Origin: Tagetes erecta
Taxonomy: Eukaryota; Streptophyta; Magnoliopsida; Asterales; Asteraceae
Assembly (NCBI GenBank): GCA_030867185.1
Contig: CM061493.1
Location: forward strand, 4,896,501 to 4,960,500
DNA: 64,000 bases
Direction of reading: 5' to 3'
In this document: piece by piece, positions 1 to 12,248 of the stretch
How positions within the stretch are numbered: position 1 is the stretch's first letter
Layout of the letters: the number at the start of each line of letters is the position of its first letter
The notes under the pieces: generated by a model
What the model was told of the DNA's origin: nothing
Databases searched by the model: none
Seen by the model: the letters and a program-made list of their open reading frames with translations, nothing else
Program-made: the position numbers and the translations under genes

Positions 1-41
1 ATAAATCATAGATGTAGGCTGCAATTAAAGCTCACTGCACC

Positions 42-362
42 TTAAAGCCCACTGCACAATACCACAATCAAATATATGAATGGAAACCCACTGCACTTAG
101 CAGAAAAAAAACTTAAAACAACAGGCCAACAGCAGCGGAAATATTGCAGCAAGCAACAGTGACGATATTGCCTCGTCTCCAAATCTTCAATCGAGAAAGG
201 AACAACGAGGTTGAACAACTGTTCATCCGACAACTTTCTAACGCTCGGCGAGGAAAATTGTGGTCTAAGAAAGCTCCTTGATGAGAACCTGGCTTTAAAA
301 AAGTCCGTCGTGTGTTGTTTGATAATATATGGATCAGTTATCCATGATCCGTTTATCATCAT
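42..362 (-). pseudogene. LINE (non-LTR retrotransposon) ORF2 fragment
   Basis: A 106-codon open stretch begins with a run (INGSWITDP, then DFFKARFSS, LSDEQLFNLVVPFSIEDLE) that resembles the segment just before the reverse transcriptase core of plant L1-type LINEs. That segment usually reads as a 'G.W..dp..i...f..yf...F' block followed by 'L...pfs..Ei'. Similarity fades near residue 65, no RT catalytic motif follows, and the piece is cut off by the window start and unrelated sequence. It is therefore a relic and not a gene. The assignment rests on family pattern memory only. Confidence 0.45.
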
Positions 363-1012
363 ACCATAGATTTTGTTGTTGGATATGTTTGCATTAACGA
401 TCCCATGGAAACCAAACTCGTATTTTCATCCCCCTCAAGTGCCCACCTTGCCTAGATTTCTGAATAAAGTATTCTTTTCTTCAGAGCCTTCTCTTAGTCG
501 TAGCATCTTGGGGGGCATGTATGCTAATGAACGAAACTGAAACTTGAGACCTTGGTAGCAGACAACGAACAACCATATATCATCACTAGAGAGACCATTT
601 CCATGTTGTGAGACGAATCTTCGTTATCACTTAGTAGCAGCATCTCGATACGTACTATCCCTGGAACTTGTTGTTTGCCTCATGGTGAGGTCTACTACCT
701 TGTCTACCCGTTGATGTTTAATTAAACACAATGGTGTATTTTATTTAGTTTAATATAGGAGTACGTTGGATAAAAGATAAACTGTTGCTGTTAAAAAAAT
801 TATCAGTCATATTATCATTACTTTCAGCGAGCTAGCACCGGTACGTAGGAGATGGGCTGTCAAGTAACATAGAAACAACTTACTTCATGTTAAATAGTAA
901 TAATAAAACTATGGTACATAAAATAGTAAGTTTGATGGTGTGATATATCATATATGCACACAATATATAGTAATGGGTAAAAGTGTAAAATTTAAAATCC
1001 ATAAGAAATGAA
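363..1012. other. intergenic, 3' flank of tandem kinase copy A
   Basis: AT-rich sequence with no ORF, RNA gene or clear repeat that I can support. The 3' UTR of tandem kinase gene A should lie at its right edge. Confidence 0.5.
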
Positions 1013-1509
1013 CTATCTGGGGTATAATTCTGATAAATCTTCAACTGCATCAGGATTGTAATCGTAGTAGTCAACCACATTATCGTAATCATAGCCGTCG
1101 CCTAAAGTATTGCAATTGTGATTGTCAACCGGGGCGCTAGTACTATTTGAAAGCTCTTTTGTAATCATTTCTCGCAGTTTTGCCACAGGGCGAGCGAGAG
1201 CTGAGCTATCAAGCAGCATGGAAACAACATCCTCCATTGTCGGCCTATCTGCGGGATCTGCTCGTACACACAACAAGCCAATCTCGAAAACACTTGTCAT
1301 AGAGCTTGAATCAAGATGAATTATGGGATATATATTTGCAAGTGTTCCATCCAACCAACTTCTCTCAACCTGCAACAACAGTTCATCATGTCTTCCTCAA
1401 TACTTTTTGTTATCGATACTCTATTGACGTGAAAAAGAGGTTTGGGGCTGGTGATCAAGGTATTTTTTTAAAACGGAAAACTATCCTACTCTTACTATAA
1501 ATTATACTC

Positions 1510-1556
<47 letters not shown>

Positions 1557-4500
1557 TTACACAGGTTTGAACCTAAGACCTTCCCAAATGGTGCTCCTAG
1601 AGATGAAGTCGCTCTCACTGAACACCAACCCCAACGGTGGCTGGTGAGGGTTGCCTCCCTATCTCCTAGGATAGGGGAAAGGCTTGTTATGGGTGGAATA
1701 TATGTTACTAGGTACGTTTTATTTGTTTGTTTGTTTGAATTCTTAGAACACAAGTCGGTGAGAAACCAAGATCCATAAATCCGTAATCATTTCATATATA
1801 TATTTTAGATTTTAGGCTAGCTTCCCACTAGGATCTGTTACGTACCAATATAATTAACAGGATATGCATGTTCAATATTTCTTTTGTTTGGTTAGTAAAG
1901 TCATGAAGTCAAAATAAGGGTTGTTAATATTGCATGTTTAATTTAGGAATCATGGGGTTAGTGGTTTGTTTAAGTTAGTGGTTAGTTTAAGACTTGTATT
2001 ATTTTATTTATATGAGTCTGTATTTTATTTTTTGGGAGGAAAAATGAATATTAATTAATTAGTCTCAAGGTTTCTCTCTAAATTTCTTCTGGTTTTCTTA
2101 TCTTTTTTCTTGATTCAAATTTGGTATCAGAGCCAAGCTCGAAGTGTTGGCCAGAGTGGTGGCCCACGAAGTGATGGCTTGGAGAGAGCCAGTCGTGACC
2201 AACGTGGCCGTGACCAATGAGAACGTTGGACCTTAAGGGGGGTCGAATGTTATGGACTGAAATTATTGTAAGGGATGGGACTTGTCCCATATTGGCTGTA
2301 TGGGCCACTAATGTGGGATTTACAACCCAAATGGATCCCTCTCCCATCAGATTAGTCTTTTAGGATGAGTTCTATCGTTTGGGTTGTAACATGTTCATAT
2401 AACAAAAATAACAAATAACCAAAATGTGTACGTACACACGTACATACATACGTTACATAAACCCTCTCCCAAACGATATATACGTACGTGTGTACGTACG
2501 TATATGTATGTATATTTTATAAAAAATAATATATTAATTTATATTTAAACACTTAAAAAAATTGTAATTAATTATATAAAAGAAAGAAATTGTAATTTAT
2601 TAATTGCGACGATAATTTCATCACAATTGCTTTTATTTAATTTAAAATTTAAATCTCAAAAATTATTTAATAAAAAATATATATTATAACTCATTAATTG
2701 CGACGACATTTTCGTCGCAATTGCTTGTCTTTTACTTTAAAAATTAAATATGAAATATTATTTACTAAAGAAAATAAAAAATTAACTGTGTTTTGTTTTT
2801 TGCGATGCAATTTTCGTTGCAATTGCTTGTTTTGACTTTAAAAGTCAACTTTTAATTATTATTTTCTACAAAATTAACAAATAAGTTGTAATTTGTTTTT
2901 TGCAACGAAATGTTCGTCGCAGTTGCTTGTTTTGACTTTAAATGTTAACTTTGAATTATTATTTACTAAAGAAAATAAAAAGTAAATTGTAATTTGTTTT
3001 TTGCGCCAAGATGTTGTCGCAATAACCTTTTCTTGACTTTTTGTCGTTTAGAGAGTTTTTGCGACGACTTTTTGTCGCCGCAAAAAAACTGGTCGCAAAA
3101 AATCATTTTTCTTGTAGTGACGTAGGACCTGTGGCAACGAAAACATCAACTCAAGTTAAAATGTGATGCATCGCGCGTGGGATCTATGCCTAGTGGATAT
3201 TAAAGTCCATGTTAGTTATATATTTGAATTATAGATTACACAAGCTTAAGCCTTGATGATCCATAATAATACTTACATATTTGAGGGTGTGAGTAACATC
3301 AGGATCGAACTTGTAATCGGGATAGAGTAGCACCCCATCACGATAGGCCATTCTATGTCCAGTTATAGTTTCCAAAACCAGCAAACCAAAGCTAAACACA
3401 TCTGTCTTGGGTGACACGTCTCCGGATGACATCAACTCCGGTGCCAAGTAACGACTGTCACAAGCGCAGGTGTTAAGCAAGATCAACATGCGACGCAAAC
3501 ATGGGCATAACGAAAACACGTTTATTGGAGTGCAACTTTCATTCTATATACATATTATTACAAAGTTATCTAAGATACCATTACTTCGGTCTGTACACGG
3601 TGATATTGATCCATCCATGGTTTCTTCACAAAAAAATACTTATCAATCATTGTGTCAGCAACTTTGTAAGAAAAGACACAGAAACCGTGGTTTCCACCCA
3701 CGGTTTCACTATTCCAAACTCACGGTTTCTGTGTCTTTCCTTACAAAGTTACTGACACAATGATTGATGAGTATTTTTTGTGAAGAAACCATGGATGAGA
3801 TCCACGGTTTTACCATTTGCCTTTTTTTTGTTTGACCTTTCCATTTGCCACTTTTTTCTTAAAAAATATACCATTTATAAAAAAAAAGTTCGTAAGTTAC
3901 CTCCATTTTGTGACTCGATCATGAGGGCAATCACAAGTTAGGGACACGTACCGAGAAAATATCACTTGTTGTGTGCATTTGGTTCAACAAAGGATCGTGA
4001 GATTATATATGGTGGTTCTTTGGTACTAACCTGAATAAATACCTCGATGGATCATTTATTTTGCAAAAATATCTTGAATCCATATGACTTAACAATATGG
4101 GGTTCAAGTTTTCATCTAAGAGAATACATTGAGGTGCTAGATCAACATGTATGATCCGCATAGGTAGGGGTTCTGGCGGTTTGTGAAGGTAAAGAAGCGC
4201 CCTAGCAACACCTAGTATTATTTTGTACCGCCTATCGCAAGGAAAATGAATCCACGTGGGATCTGAAAAACATATTACAAAACATATTAATTGCCAAGCT
4301 AAAATCCATCAAGTAACGTAGTTTCAAAATAAAAATTCGATCATACCAAACATCAATCTGTTAGGGGTTGGATGGAGTGCAAACTTATAGACAAGAAACA
4401 AGCCGGTTCCTTCAATGCAGTATCCAAGCAACTTAGCCAAATTCTCATGATGTAGCTTTACCAGTATCGACGCTTCACTCATAAAAGAATCATATCTAGA

Positions 4501-5900
4501 ACTAAAACGAATTCTAGAAACTATTATACCTTGTCCATTTTGTAGCTTTCCCTGAAAATAAACAAAGCTGGAATTTCAGGCGGTTTATAGAAAAACCTGG
4601 AAAACATGTAACTAGATAGACGTACAGTTGATTACGTTTACCTTATACAAGAAATCATAAGGTTTCAATTCCACAACTCTATTAGCTTCGGAGAAGCTTT
4701 CAGTTGCAATCTTCAGAGTACCAAAATGAAATTTATGTAATGTTTGGTTTTGACCTCCTGTCACAAGTTCAACAAGTAAGAAACTGTTAATAAAAGAGTG
4801 GTAAGATATCAACAAATGACACGAGGCAAAGTGCTTCCAGTTGAAACGCATGAGACTTGTAGAGAAAATGTACCCGAGTTCTTGTCAATAGATGGAAATA
4901 TAACTTTTGCTGCACTTCTAGCAAAAGATTTCATGCCAGTAGGTTGTAATGCATTGTTGGTTTTTTCTTGTAAGGCTAGAACAGACTCAAGACCGACCAC
5001 AACCTCAGTCATTGCTGGTCGTTGTTTTGGATGTTTATGCAAGCACTGTTTTGCAAGTTGTGCAAAGACCTTTAAACAATTCGGAGATATTACCCCCCTT
5101 ATATTAGCATCAACAATTTCCTTTAGCCTACCTTCTTTAATGAAATTTTGAGCCCAGATTGCCAGTCCCCAATGCTCTTCATCAATACTTCGGTCAAGTG
5201 CCTGTTTTCCACACAAAACTTCAAATAATATCACCCCAAAAGCATATACATCAGACTTTCTTGTCAACTTACCAGTGTAAAAGTAATCTGGATCAAGATA
5301 TCCAAATGTTCCCTTTACAATAGTGCTGACGTGACTAATCTGTTGGTTTTTTGGACATATTTTGGACAATCCAAAATCTGAAATCTTAGCGGCCCAATTA
5401 TCGTGTAGCAATATATTAGAACTTTTAACATCACGATGTACAACTCCATGCTTAATACATGTACCAGTGTGAAGATAATCTAACCCACGAGCAGCTCCTA
5501 TGCATATCGTGAGTCTTTGCATCCAAGACAGAGGAATTTGATTAAGGTGGAGATGATCTTCAAGGCTTCCATGTGACATATATTCGTAAACAAGAATCAT
5601 TTCTTGTCCATCATCACAATAACCAATTAAAGACACCAAGTGACAATGCCTTAGATTAGAAAGCATATTTACTTCAGCCCAAAATTCCGATGCTCCTTGA
5701 TTAGAAGCTGAATCCAGCCGCTTTATGGCAACAGTCAAATTATTTGCCCCGTTAGTGATGGTTCCTTTGTAAACCTTGCCAAAACCCCCACGGCCTATGA
5801 CCAATGACTCGTTAAACTTTTGGGTTGCTAGCTGAATCTCAGAAAACGTAAACACGCGACACAGTTGTGGCAACTGTGAAGATGAGGATGCAACCTCCAT
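1013..5900 (-). CDS. tandem kinase-pseudokinase protein, copy A
   Basis: Six exons join in frame: 5900-4874, 4757-4642, 4551-4347, 4262-4031, 3454-3277, 1369-1013 (704 aa). Residues about 17-310 form a complete CrRLK1L/FERONIA-type Ser/Thr kinase: glycine loop GRGGFG 36-41, Lys60, HRD 155-157, DFG 175-177, then GTFGYLDPDY. There is no signal peptide, ectodomain or membrane segment, so it should be soluble. After a short linker a second, DUF26/CRK-like kinase fold follows from about residue 345. It lacks a glycine loop, has Ser393 at the ATP lysine, HVD (488-490) with the following K and N lost, and SHM instead of DFG (508-510), yet keeps APE and the C-lobe. It is a clear pseudokinase. The tail is acidic and Tyr-rich. 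The last intron (1.9 kb) is swollen by transposons. The layout is that of plant tandem kinase proteins; an immune role is inference. Confidence 0.8.
1512..1553. repeat. (TA)n microsatellite
   Basis: About 20 uninterrupted AT units in the last intron of tandem kinase gene A. They lie next to a SINE-like unit, where they could be its 3' tail. Confidence 0.9.
1554..1740 (-). mobile_element. SINE-like element
   Basis: On the minus strand there is a pol III box-B-like GGTTCAAACCT near 1563-1573 and a box-A-like stretch upstream (TGGTGTTCAGTGAGAGCG, about 1630). The unit runs into a (TA)n tract at its 3' side. This order fits a tRNA-derived SINE with a simple-repeat tail, but target-site duplications were not found. 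Confidence 0.4.
1922..2400 (+). mobile_element. TRIM-like LTR element remnant
   Basis: A TG...CA-bounded stretch (1922-2117) is followed four bases later by TGGTATCAGAGCC (2122-2134), the classic primer-binding site complementary to initiator Met-tRNA. A purine-rich AAGGGGGGTCGAA and a new TGTTATGG start lie near 2234-2255. The tiny internal region with no coding capacity fits a TRIM. The two putative LTRs are not alike, so this is a truncated or recombined copy. Bases about 2339-2397 recur inverted at about 42590-42650. Confidence 0.5.
2590..3119 (-). mobile_element. CACTA (En/Spm) transposon terminus
   Basis: The right edge, read on the minus strand, starts CACTACAAGAAAAATGA, the hallmark terminal inverted repeat of plant CACTA elements. 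It is followed by about five subterminal repeats at roughly 100-bp spacing, each a small palindrome of the type TTGCGACGAAAATTTCGTCGCAA (near 2605, 2700, 2800, 2900 and 3000). The opposite terminus is not seen, so this is one end of a truncated element. It lies in the last intron of kinase gene A. Confidence 0.7.
3613..3796. repeat. long near-perfect hairpin (foldback MITE)
   Basis: Arms of about 77 nt (3613-3689 and 3721-3796) are inverted copies with only a few mismatches around a loop of about 31 nt. The element lies inside intron 4 of tandem kinase gene A, so the pre-mRNA would carry a long stem. It could be a young foldback MITE or a small-RNA precursor. Nothing in it codes for protein. 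Confidence 0.8.
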
Positions 5901-6106
5901 AGGAAAAACTATAGTAAGAACTAGATATTAAACAAAAGGGTAGCTAGTTTGAAGCGTAGTTATAATGCAAAAGAGAGAATGTTTTATCCTATCAATAAAA
6001 TGAAGTGATCAGTCATCTAAGTCAACTAAAGAGCAATAAATCATAGGGGCCAATGGTAGTTGGAAACACGGTTTCCACAAAAGTGGGGTTTAATTAAGTT
6101 TGGATA
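5901..6106. promoter_or_regulatory. 5' flank of copy A, shared with copy B
   Basis: This flank aligns with 15695-15890 upstream of copy B: both hold TTTATCCTATCAA, AAAGTCAACTAAA-like and GGTTTCYACRAAA-like blocks in the same order. The similarity stops at the Helitron 5' boundary. The proximal promoter and 5' UTR should lie here, but I see no unambiguous TATA box. Confidence 0.5.
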
Positions 6107-8817
6107 TCTCCTCTTCTAATAAATCACTAACCCATCTCACCACAATGCGACACATGTCAGCACCACATTCAATCTCACCATATATGTGGATACATGGATC
6201 CGACCCACAAGAAATGTTTGACCCATACCGTCAACTCTGCGGATCTAATATAAACACAAAACCACCGTTCATTCATCATCTTCTTATCACACAAACCCTA
6301 AATCGCCGCTCACCTTAAACCCTAAATCTTTCAATCTCATCGTCCCTTCTGCGAAACGCATCATCATCTTCTCCGATTGATTCTACAGGTATGTGTTCCA
6401 TCGTTTCATCATCTTCTTTCGTTTCATTGTTTACTCGATTGTCATCAGTTTCTTTGTATGTTATGTCGATTTTCTTTGTTTCCATCTGTTTACTCAATTG
6501 AATCTGGAGATGAATCGTAACTTATTGTTTGTGTCCATTAATCGTGTTACTGTGTTAATCGATTACCAATAAGCAACACTTTCAAAACTTGTGTGATTGA
6601 TTGTTTATTTATTTCAAAACATGAATAAATCTATTTCATCGCTGCTTCAACTTTTTAAGATTTAAGTTCATGTTTATTTATGAATCGTAACTTATATGTT
6701 TACTCATGTTTTTAGTTAATTTAGTTTCAGATCATGAATTTCAAACAACTAATGCTTAATGTTTTTCCATACTAGATAATTTTGTTGCTTAAACATATTG
6801 TAAAGTAATAGTATAGTAGTGATCAGTTTTCCATTTGTGGTGTCTTTTTATTTCAGTTGACATTTGTGGATCTCTGCTTAATGGAGCAATGCTGTATGGA
6901 GCACAGTTGTAGTTATAAAGGGGTAAAAGCTTAAATCTGTGTTGAACATTTATAGTGAATAAATAGTATCTTTCGAATTTTAATATTCACCAATATATCT
7001 CACCCTATATTCATCATACTCTTCATTCGTTTATCTAATTCAAGCTTTGGTATGTTTTAAGGCTTATTAAGAGGTTGTAGTATATATCTAAAGAAGAAGC
7101 TACTCTTCTTTCTAGAATGAAAAAGGAGATTTTTTAGATGGAGAAGAACTACTAGGAATGTGATCATTTTTTCTTGTCTTCTTGAGGTAAATTTTATATA
7201 GATGTTAGGTTTATTCATTCTTTCTAATGCTAAAAAGGTTGTAAAAATCAGCAGCAATAGTTGAATGTTATATAGGTTAAGGTAAATGTGATCATTTTTA
7301 TGTTGTTGGTTTTGTTGTTTGTTCCTGAAAAACAGGAATGACTGAATATTCAGATGGAGACCAAAGCTGGGAAACACTAAAACAGTTAAGACGTCGTAGA
7401 GGTATATGAAATCAAGTAAAAAAGCTTCTCAAATTGTTTTTTTCAAAATTCAGATGAATTGGTTTTATACTTTTGCTGTTGATTTTACAATGATGATAAG
7501 GACAACAACTGGTTTTTCTCAAGAAACAATTTTGATAAACTTTGCAATGTTTTAGTACATTTATTTTATTTAACTTGGAAAACAATTGTGATTGTGATAG
7601 TGATTCCTCAACTGTTAAATGCTTGATTTTGAGAATATTTAAAGTAAGTCACTTTGTTTAACTTCTTATTTGATTTACTTTGCAATGTGTTAGTATTTTT
7701 TTTTTCTTTAATAGGACTTTTTTTATGCATCACGTACATGTTATTTTTTTTGCTGATGCACGAAGTAGCATTGTCTACAAACATATGACAGGTAAGCAGT
7801 TTCAGATAAAGAATATTTCTTTGCCTCTTGCTTCTTCTAACTTAGATTTCAGGTAAAGAATTTCTGAAACTTTGTTAGTGAGGTGGTTATTTCTAACCAT
7901 TTTCTTTTGATTGGGTCGATTTGGGTTGTGTTTATTTGAACGGTTTTTTATCATCTCAGGATTGTTTAGTTTTGTAATTTTTATGGCAAGTGATCATATT
8001 TGAGGTGAAATATTAAAGTCTGGATTTCAAGAATTTAGCTTTGTTTTCTTAGCTTAATGCATTGCTATGTGTATGTGGCAACTATAACATGGAAATGAGT
8101 ACTTTGCAAGGTCAAGATGTTTGTTGTTATGTCCGTGGGAAACAAAGTGGCGTTCATGCGGTTCCTACAAATGAGAAGTCTTTAAAGATTGAAAAAACTG
8201 GAATTTGGGGATTTAAAGGTATTAACACTCCTAGGGTTCAAGTGCATAAGCAACATGGGTCAAAATGAGTGCATTATATTAAATGATGTTCAATTTTTTT
8301 CTATGATCTTAGATCCATCTGTTCTTGATTCTATTCTTTATGTTTATTACATGAGATCCTTTTAAATTTTTTATTTATTTTCCAGGTTGCTAAAGAATTG
8401 AATTTTGCTACTAATGAGATAAGTGCAGAAGGAATTAAAGTATTCTTCAAACAAACATTACCATAAATAACCATTAACTATAATTAAGATATGTCCTATG
8501 TGTTTCAAACTAAGATGTGCCGCATAGCAGTGTCATTCTTTTAGTCTTTCAATTATGAATTTTGGTTGGAGATTTCAATGAATGTGTATATTGGCACGTC
8601 CCATGTGTTTCAAACTCCAGCTGATGCTATTGGCATGCTCTAGCCAACTTATTGAACATATAAGGTATGTATACCATCTCCACTTTGGTATGAACATTGG
8701 CTTTCATTTTAATTGGAAATGTGGTCATTGACACACTTACTTGGTTTTAACTCTTAACTATTATGTACATATTTTTTTACAATTTAACCCCGTGGGTACC
8801 CACGGGTGCTAACCTAG
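6107..8817 (+). mobile_element. non-autonomous Helitron, about 2.7 kb
   Basis: The 3' end has the Helitron signature: a GC-rich hairpin (CCCGTGGGTACCCACGGG) 8 bases before a terminal CTAG, followed by T (8818). The 5' end is set at TCTCCTCTTCTAATAAATC preceded by A, so the insertion is in an AT dinucleotide as expected. The left boundary also matches where the flank shared by kinase copies A and B is interrupted. There is no RepHel coding sequence. The left 300 bp look like a gene 5' UTR (ACCCTAAAT repeats, then CAG/GTATGTG near 6389), possibly captured. The 5' end is less certain than the 3' end. Confidence 0.65.
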
Positions 8818-8835
8818 TTGACATATATATTGTTA

Positions 8836-9326
8836 GAGTAAACTGCAGTTTTGGTCCCTGTGTTTTGATACCATTAACAGTTTTGGTCCCACCTTAACAG
8901 TTTTGGTCCCTGTGTTTTTGTTTTTTAACAGTTTTGGTCCCGAACACTAACTCCATCCAATTTTCCGTTAAGTCTCTCACACGCGCCCCACATCTAAAGG
9001 GTAAAAATGTCATTTCTCCCACTTTTTTTTATCTAAGTCATCATGTAGGTTAACATTTTTATTTAGTCGTTTGTCAAAAAAAACAAGAGAAATAACATTT
9101 TTACTCCGCATGTGAGAGAGACTTAACGGAAAATTGGATGAAGTTAGTGTTCGGGACCAAAACTGTTAAAAAATAAAAACGTGCTTGGTGGAGAAGAAGC
9201 GAACAAAGGTACGCTCGCTTGCTGTCTTGTTCTCTGTCGCGAACTGGCACAGGGACCAAAACTGTTAAGGTGGGACCAAAACTGTTAATGATATCAAAAC
9301 ACAAGGACCAAAACTGCAGTTTACTC
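8836..9326. mobile_element. Mutator-type MITE 1 (9-bp TSD)
   Basis: Terminal inverted repeats begin GAGTAAACTGCAGTTTTGG and are flanked on both sides by the perfect 9-bp direct repeat ATATTGTTA (8827-8835, 9327-9335), diagnostic of Mutator-superfamily transposition. It has no transposase. An extra segment of about 65 bp near 9182-9248 is absent from the sister copy at 17747. Confidence 0.9.
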
Positions 9327-9335
9327 ATATTGTTA

Positions 9336-10870
9336 TACAACCTAAAGTTACCTCTAGACTGCAACATGAACTAACAGTATAAACTACTTTGTAATAAACT
9401 GCTACTGAAATCTCTTAATATTATGTGTCATGCCCCAGATTTCACTTGTTCGGGTGGGGCTGATTGGTTTCATTTTTTATTTTTATTATAATTATTATCG
9501 CAGCGAAAATCCTTTTCGGAATTTGTGTAACTTCATAGGATACGTTAAGATAAATGTTTCTTATATATTTATCCAAAAACAGGGTCTGAGAACCCTCTTT
9601 GTTTCTTACTTTACGTACAACACCGACTATGTCAGTGTAAAATTATGATTATTTGTACAAAACTAGCCAAGAGTAATAACGTAGGAAATCATAGTTCCCA
9701 TGATCCAAGGATTCTGGCTAGTTTCCTCATTCATATGTTACCTGAAATTTTTTTAAAACAAAACGTCAGCGCAAAGCCAGTGAGAACATTTAGTTGACAC
9801 CAAAACATATTCGGTTTAAATGAAATTAACAATTAATCATAAAGTTGATATCCACACATCTAGCAGTCTATTTCAACAGTGGTGTTCTCTCTTCATATAT
9901 ACTGGTCTCATTGTTCTGTCAGAACACCAACAAGCAGCTCTCGTTTTATGGTCACGGAACAGAATCTGAACCGGCCCCGGTAAAGGATTTTCATCAATCC
10001 CCGGGATATTAATTTGGCCAAACTATACATATAATTCTGGTCTAGATGTTACCTTTAGTAGAGTACCCTTTATGTATTAAAAAATTTCATAATTTTATTT
10101 ACCCCGTTTTCATATTTTCAAATTATATAAAAGTTTTTAAAGACATAAAATAGTTTTACTAAAAGTATCCACCTTGTAAAATGTGTTCAATGAGCACTTC
10201 GTCTACAGCTTAACTTTGGCTTATTGAACTTTCAGAATGTCAATTGGACTTTAGTTTTAGGGTGTTTAACGTTTTTAAGGTTTGGAATAATTATTTGTAT
10301 ATGAAACTTTCTTAACTAATGTTTCTTATTTATAAGAACATCCTAGCCGAGTTACTGTTGCTGTAAATTTTAGTTTATGTATGATCTTATAAAAAAACAA
10401 GTTGTTGCGATGAGTCAATCAAATAAAACAATTCAATCTAATAAGGCTTGTACACTTAAGCTCAGGTGTAAGACAAGTAATGGTTTTTAAAGTTCATCTT
10501 TGCTATTAAAATTTACATTGTATTATTATATTATATTATTATTATTATTAATTTAGCTTAAATCTTGCTTTCTCTTATAACTCCAAAAATATTACGCTTT
10601 TTAAATTACAAATATATTACTAAACGAGCTCATTATTCTCTACGTATTGACCTTAGTTTCATTAAAAATATGGTAAGTTCAAATTTCTATAGGACCGTCT
10701 CCTAAAATAGTAAATGTTTGTCTAGATATCACATATTCATCTAATATGTTTCTTTCTCATTGGACTATTAGGAGTATAAATGTCATGAGTATAAGATTTA
10801 ATGTCTTAAATTTAAAGTACGAAAATTTTAAAAGTGTTACATGATGGTTGTAAGATGTAAAGTGCCTAGT
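9336..10870. other. intergenic, no gene seen
   Basis: AT-rich DNA between the Mutator MITE and a Copia remnant. I find no supportable coding exon or RNA gene in it. Confidence 0.5.
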
Positions 10871-11484
10871 TAAAGTAAAGGATGCTACACTATTCACAAG
10901 CGTAAAAGATGCCTATCAATGTGTCAAAAGTATTCTTCGGTATGTTAAAGGCACAATCACACATGGTTTGCATTACACTAGTCCAGTCTCCATAACATTG
11001 ACAGGATACTTAGATGTTGATTGGGCTTGTTGCATGGAAACTCGTCGGTCCGCATTTGGTTACTTGATCTTTCTAGGTGGTAATTTGGTATCTTGGAGTG
11101 TCAAGAAACAACCTACCATGGCACGATCTAATTGTGAATCGGAGTATCATGCCATGACAAACACAGTTGTAGAAATTGTTTGAATCACTCACCTATTACA
11201 AGAACTTCATGTCCTACTTCCTGATAGACCAACTTTGTTGTGCGATAACAAGAGTGCTCTATTTCTCACTTAAAATCCCATTAATTGCTCACAAGCGGGC
11301 CAAACACATTGAATTAGACTATCACTTCATCCGTGAATTAGTCTCCTCTAGAAAACTCTACACCAAGTTCATTTCATCCAAGTTACAGGTTACCGACATC
11401 TTTACTAAAAGTCTACCAAGACCATAGTTTGAATACTTTCGCTCTGCTCTAGATATTTCTCCAACACCATTTCGCTTGAGGGAA
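10871..11484 (+). pseudogene. Ty1-Copia retrotransposon RNase H fragment
   Basis: The translation carries the Copia pol C-terminus: LRYVKGTITHGLHY, then GYLDVDWA (the catalytic region usually reads GYsDADWA), RRSAFGYLIFLGG, SWSVKKQPTMARS and ESEYHAM. After EIV the frame is broken by a stop, and the remainder (CDNKSALFLT-like, KRAKHIELDYHFIRE, LQVTDIFTKSLP) is split between frames. It is therefore dead. A purine tract (CTTGAGGGAA) just before 11485 fits the polypurine tract preceding a 3' LTR. Confidence 0.85.
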
Positions 11485-11650
11485 TGTTAAACCCACGTGA
11501 CATACTTTGTATTTGCATGTACCATTCTAGTCATTTTATTATTCTTGGTGTATGTAAGTGTATTTTAAATGTATATATATCTACAATGGCGCGTTTTTCG
11601 ACAGAAGTGTCGATTTTTACCCCGATACTTATATATATATATATATATAT
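11485..11650 (+). mobile_element. Copia 3' LTR, partial
   Basis: It begins TGTTAAACCC directly after the polypurine tract of the Copia remnant. The LTR end is not identifiable because a (TA)n tract and another element interrupt it. Confidence 0.5.
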
Positions 11651-12078
11651 AGGGGAGGGTTCATTTGAGAAGAGCAAATATTGCGAAAAGAAAAAGAAAT
11701 TGCTAAATTCTTTATTTTTTCAACCGAAAACGTTTTTAACTTACAAAACAATGATAGAAATGCAACATTTATTCATTAACTTTGATATTCAATATATAAA
11801 ATTTAATAAATTTCGTTTATTTGTTAAACCTACACATGTGGAAGTCATGTGTATGTTAGGTTACTTACACATAACCTACACGTGTGTAGGTAAATTTAAA
11901 ACGCTAAAAATACATACGTAAAAAATATTTTAATGATTTTTTTTAGTTTATACCTTACACATTTGTATGTAGGAAGTGAATTTATTTAAAAAAATTAAAC
12001 AAATGAAAAGTTTTTTTAATGATTTAGGTTTCTTCTTTTTCTTCTCGCAATATATGAGTCTTCTCAAATGAACCTCCA

Positions 12079-12081
<3 letters not shown>
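11651..12081. mobile_element. Micron-like MITE inserted in a (TA)n tract
   Basis: Imperfect terminal inverted repeats of about 45 bp (left AGGGGAGGGTTCATTTGAG, right its inverse ending AACCTCCACCT) are bordered on both sides by TATATATA runs (11628-11650, 12082-12110). Insertion into TA microsatellites with TIRs of this kind is characteristic of Micron-like MITEs. It has no coding capacity. Confidence 0.75.
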
Positions 12082-12113
<32 letters not shown>

Positions 12114-12248
12114 ATCTCGCCCCGTGTAAAATACAAATTATGGGTCCTGTGATTTTCAGCTCCCGTGTTACAAACGTTCAGGATCCGCCATTGTGTGTGT
12201 ATATATATCTTGCCATCCGTTGATTTAAGGGTGTGCAATTACAATTCA

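Noticed and set aside
11484..11921. 145-codon plus-strand ORF
   Set aside because: It spans a Copia LTR, a TA tract and a MITE, so it is not a gene.
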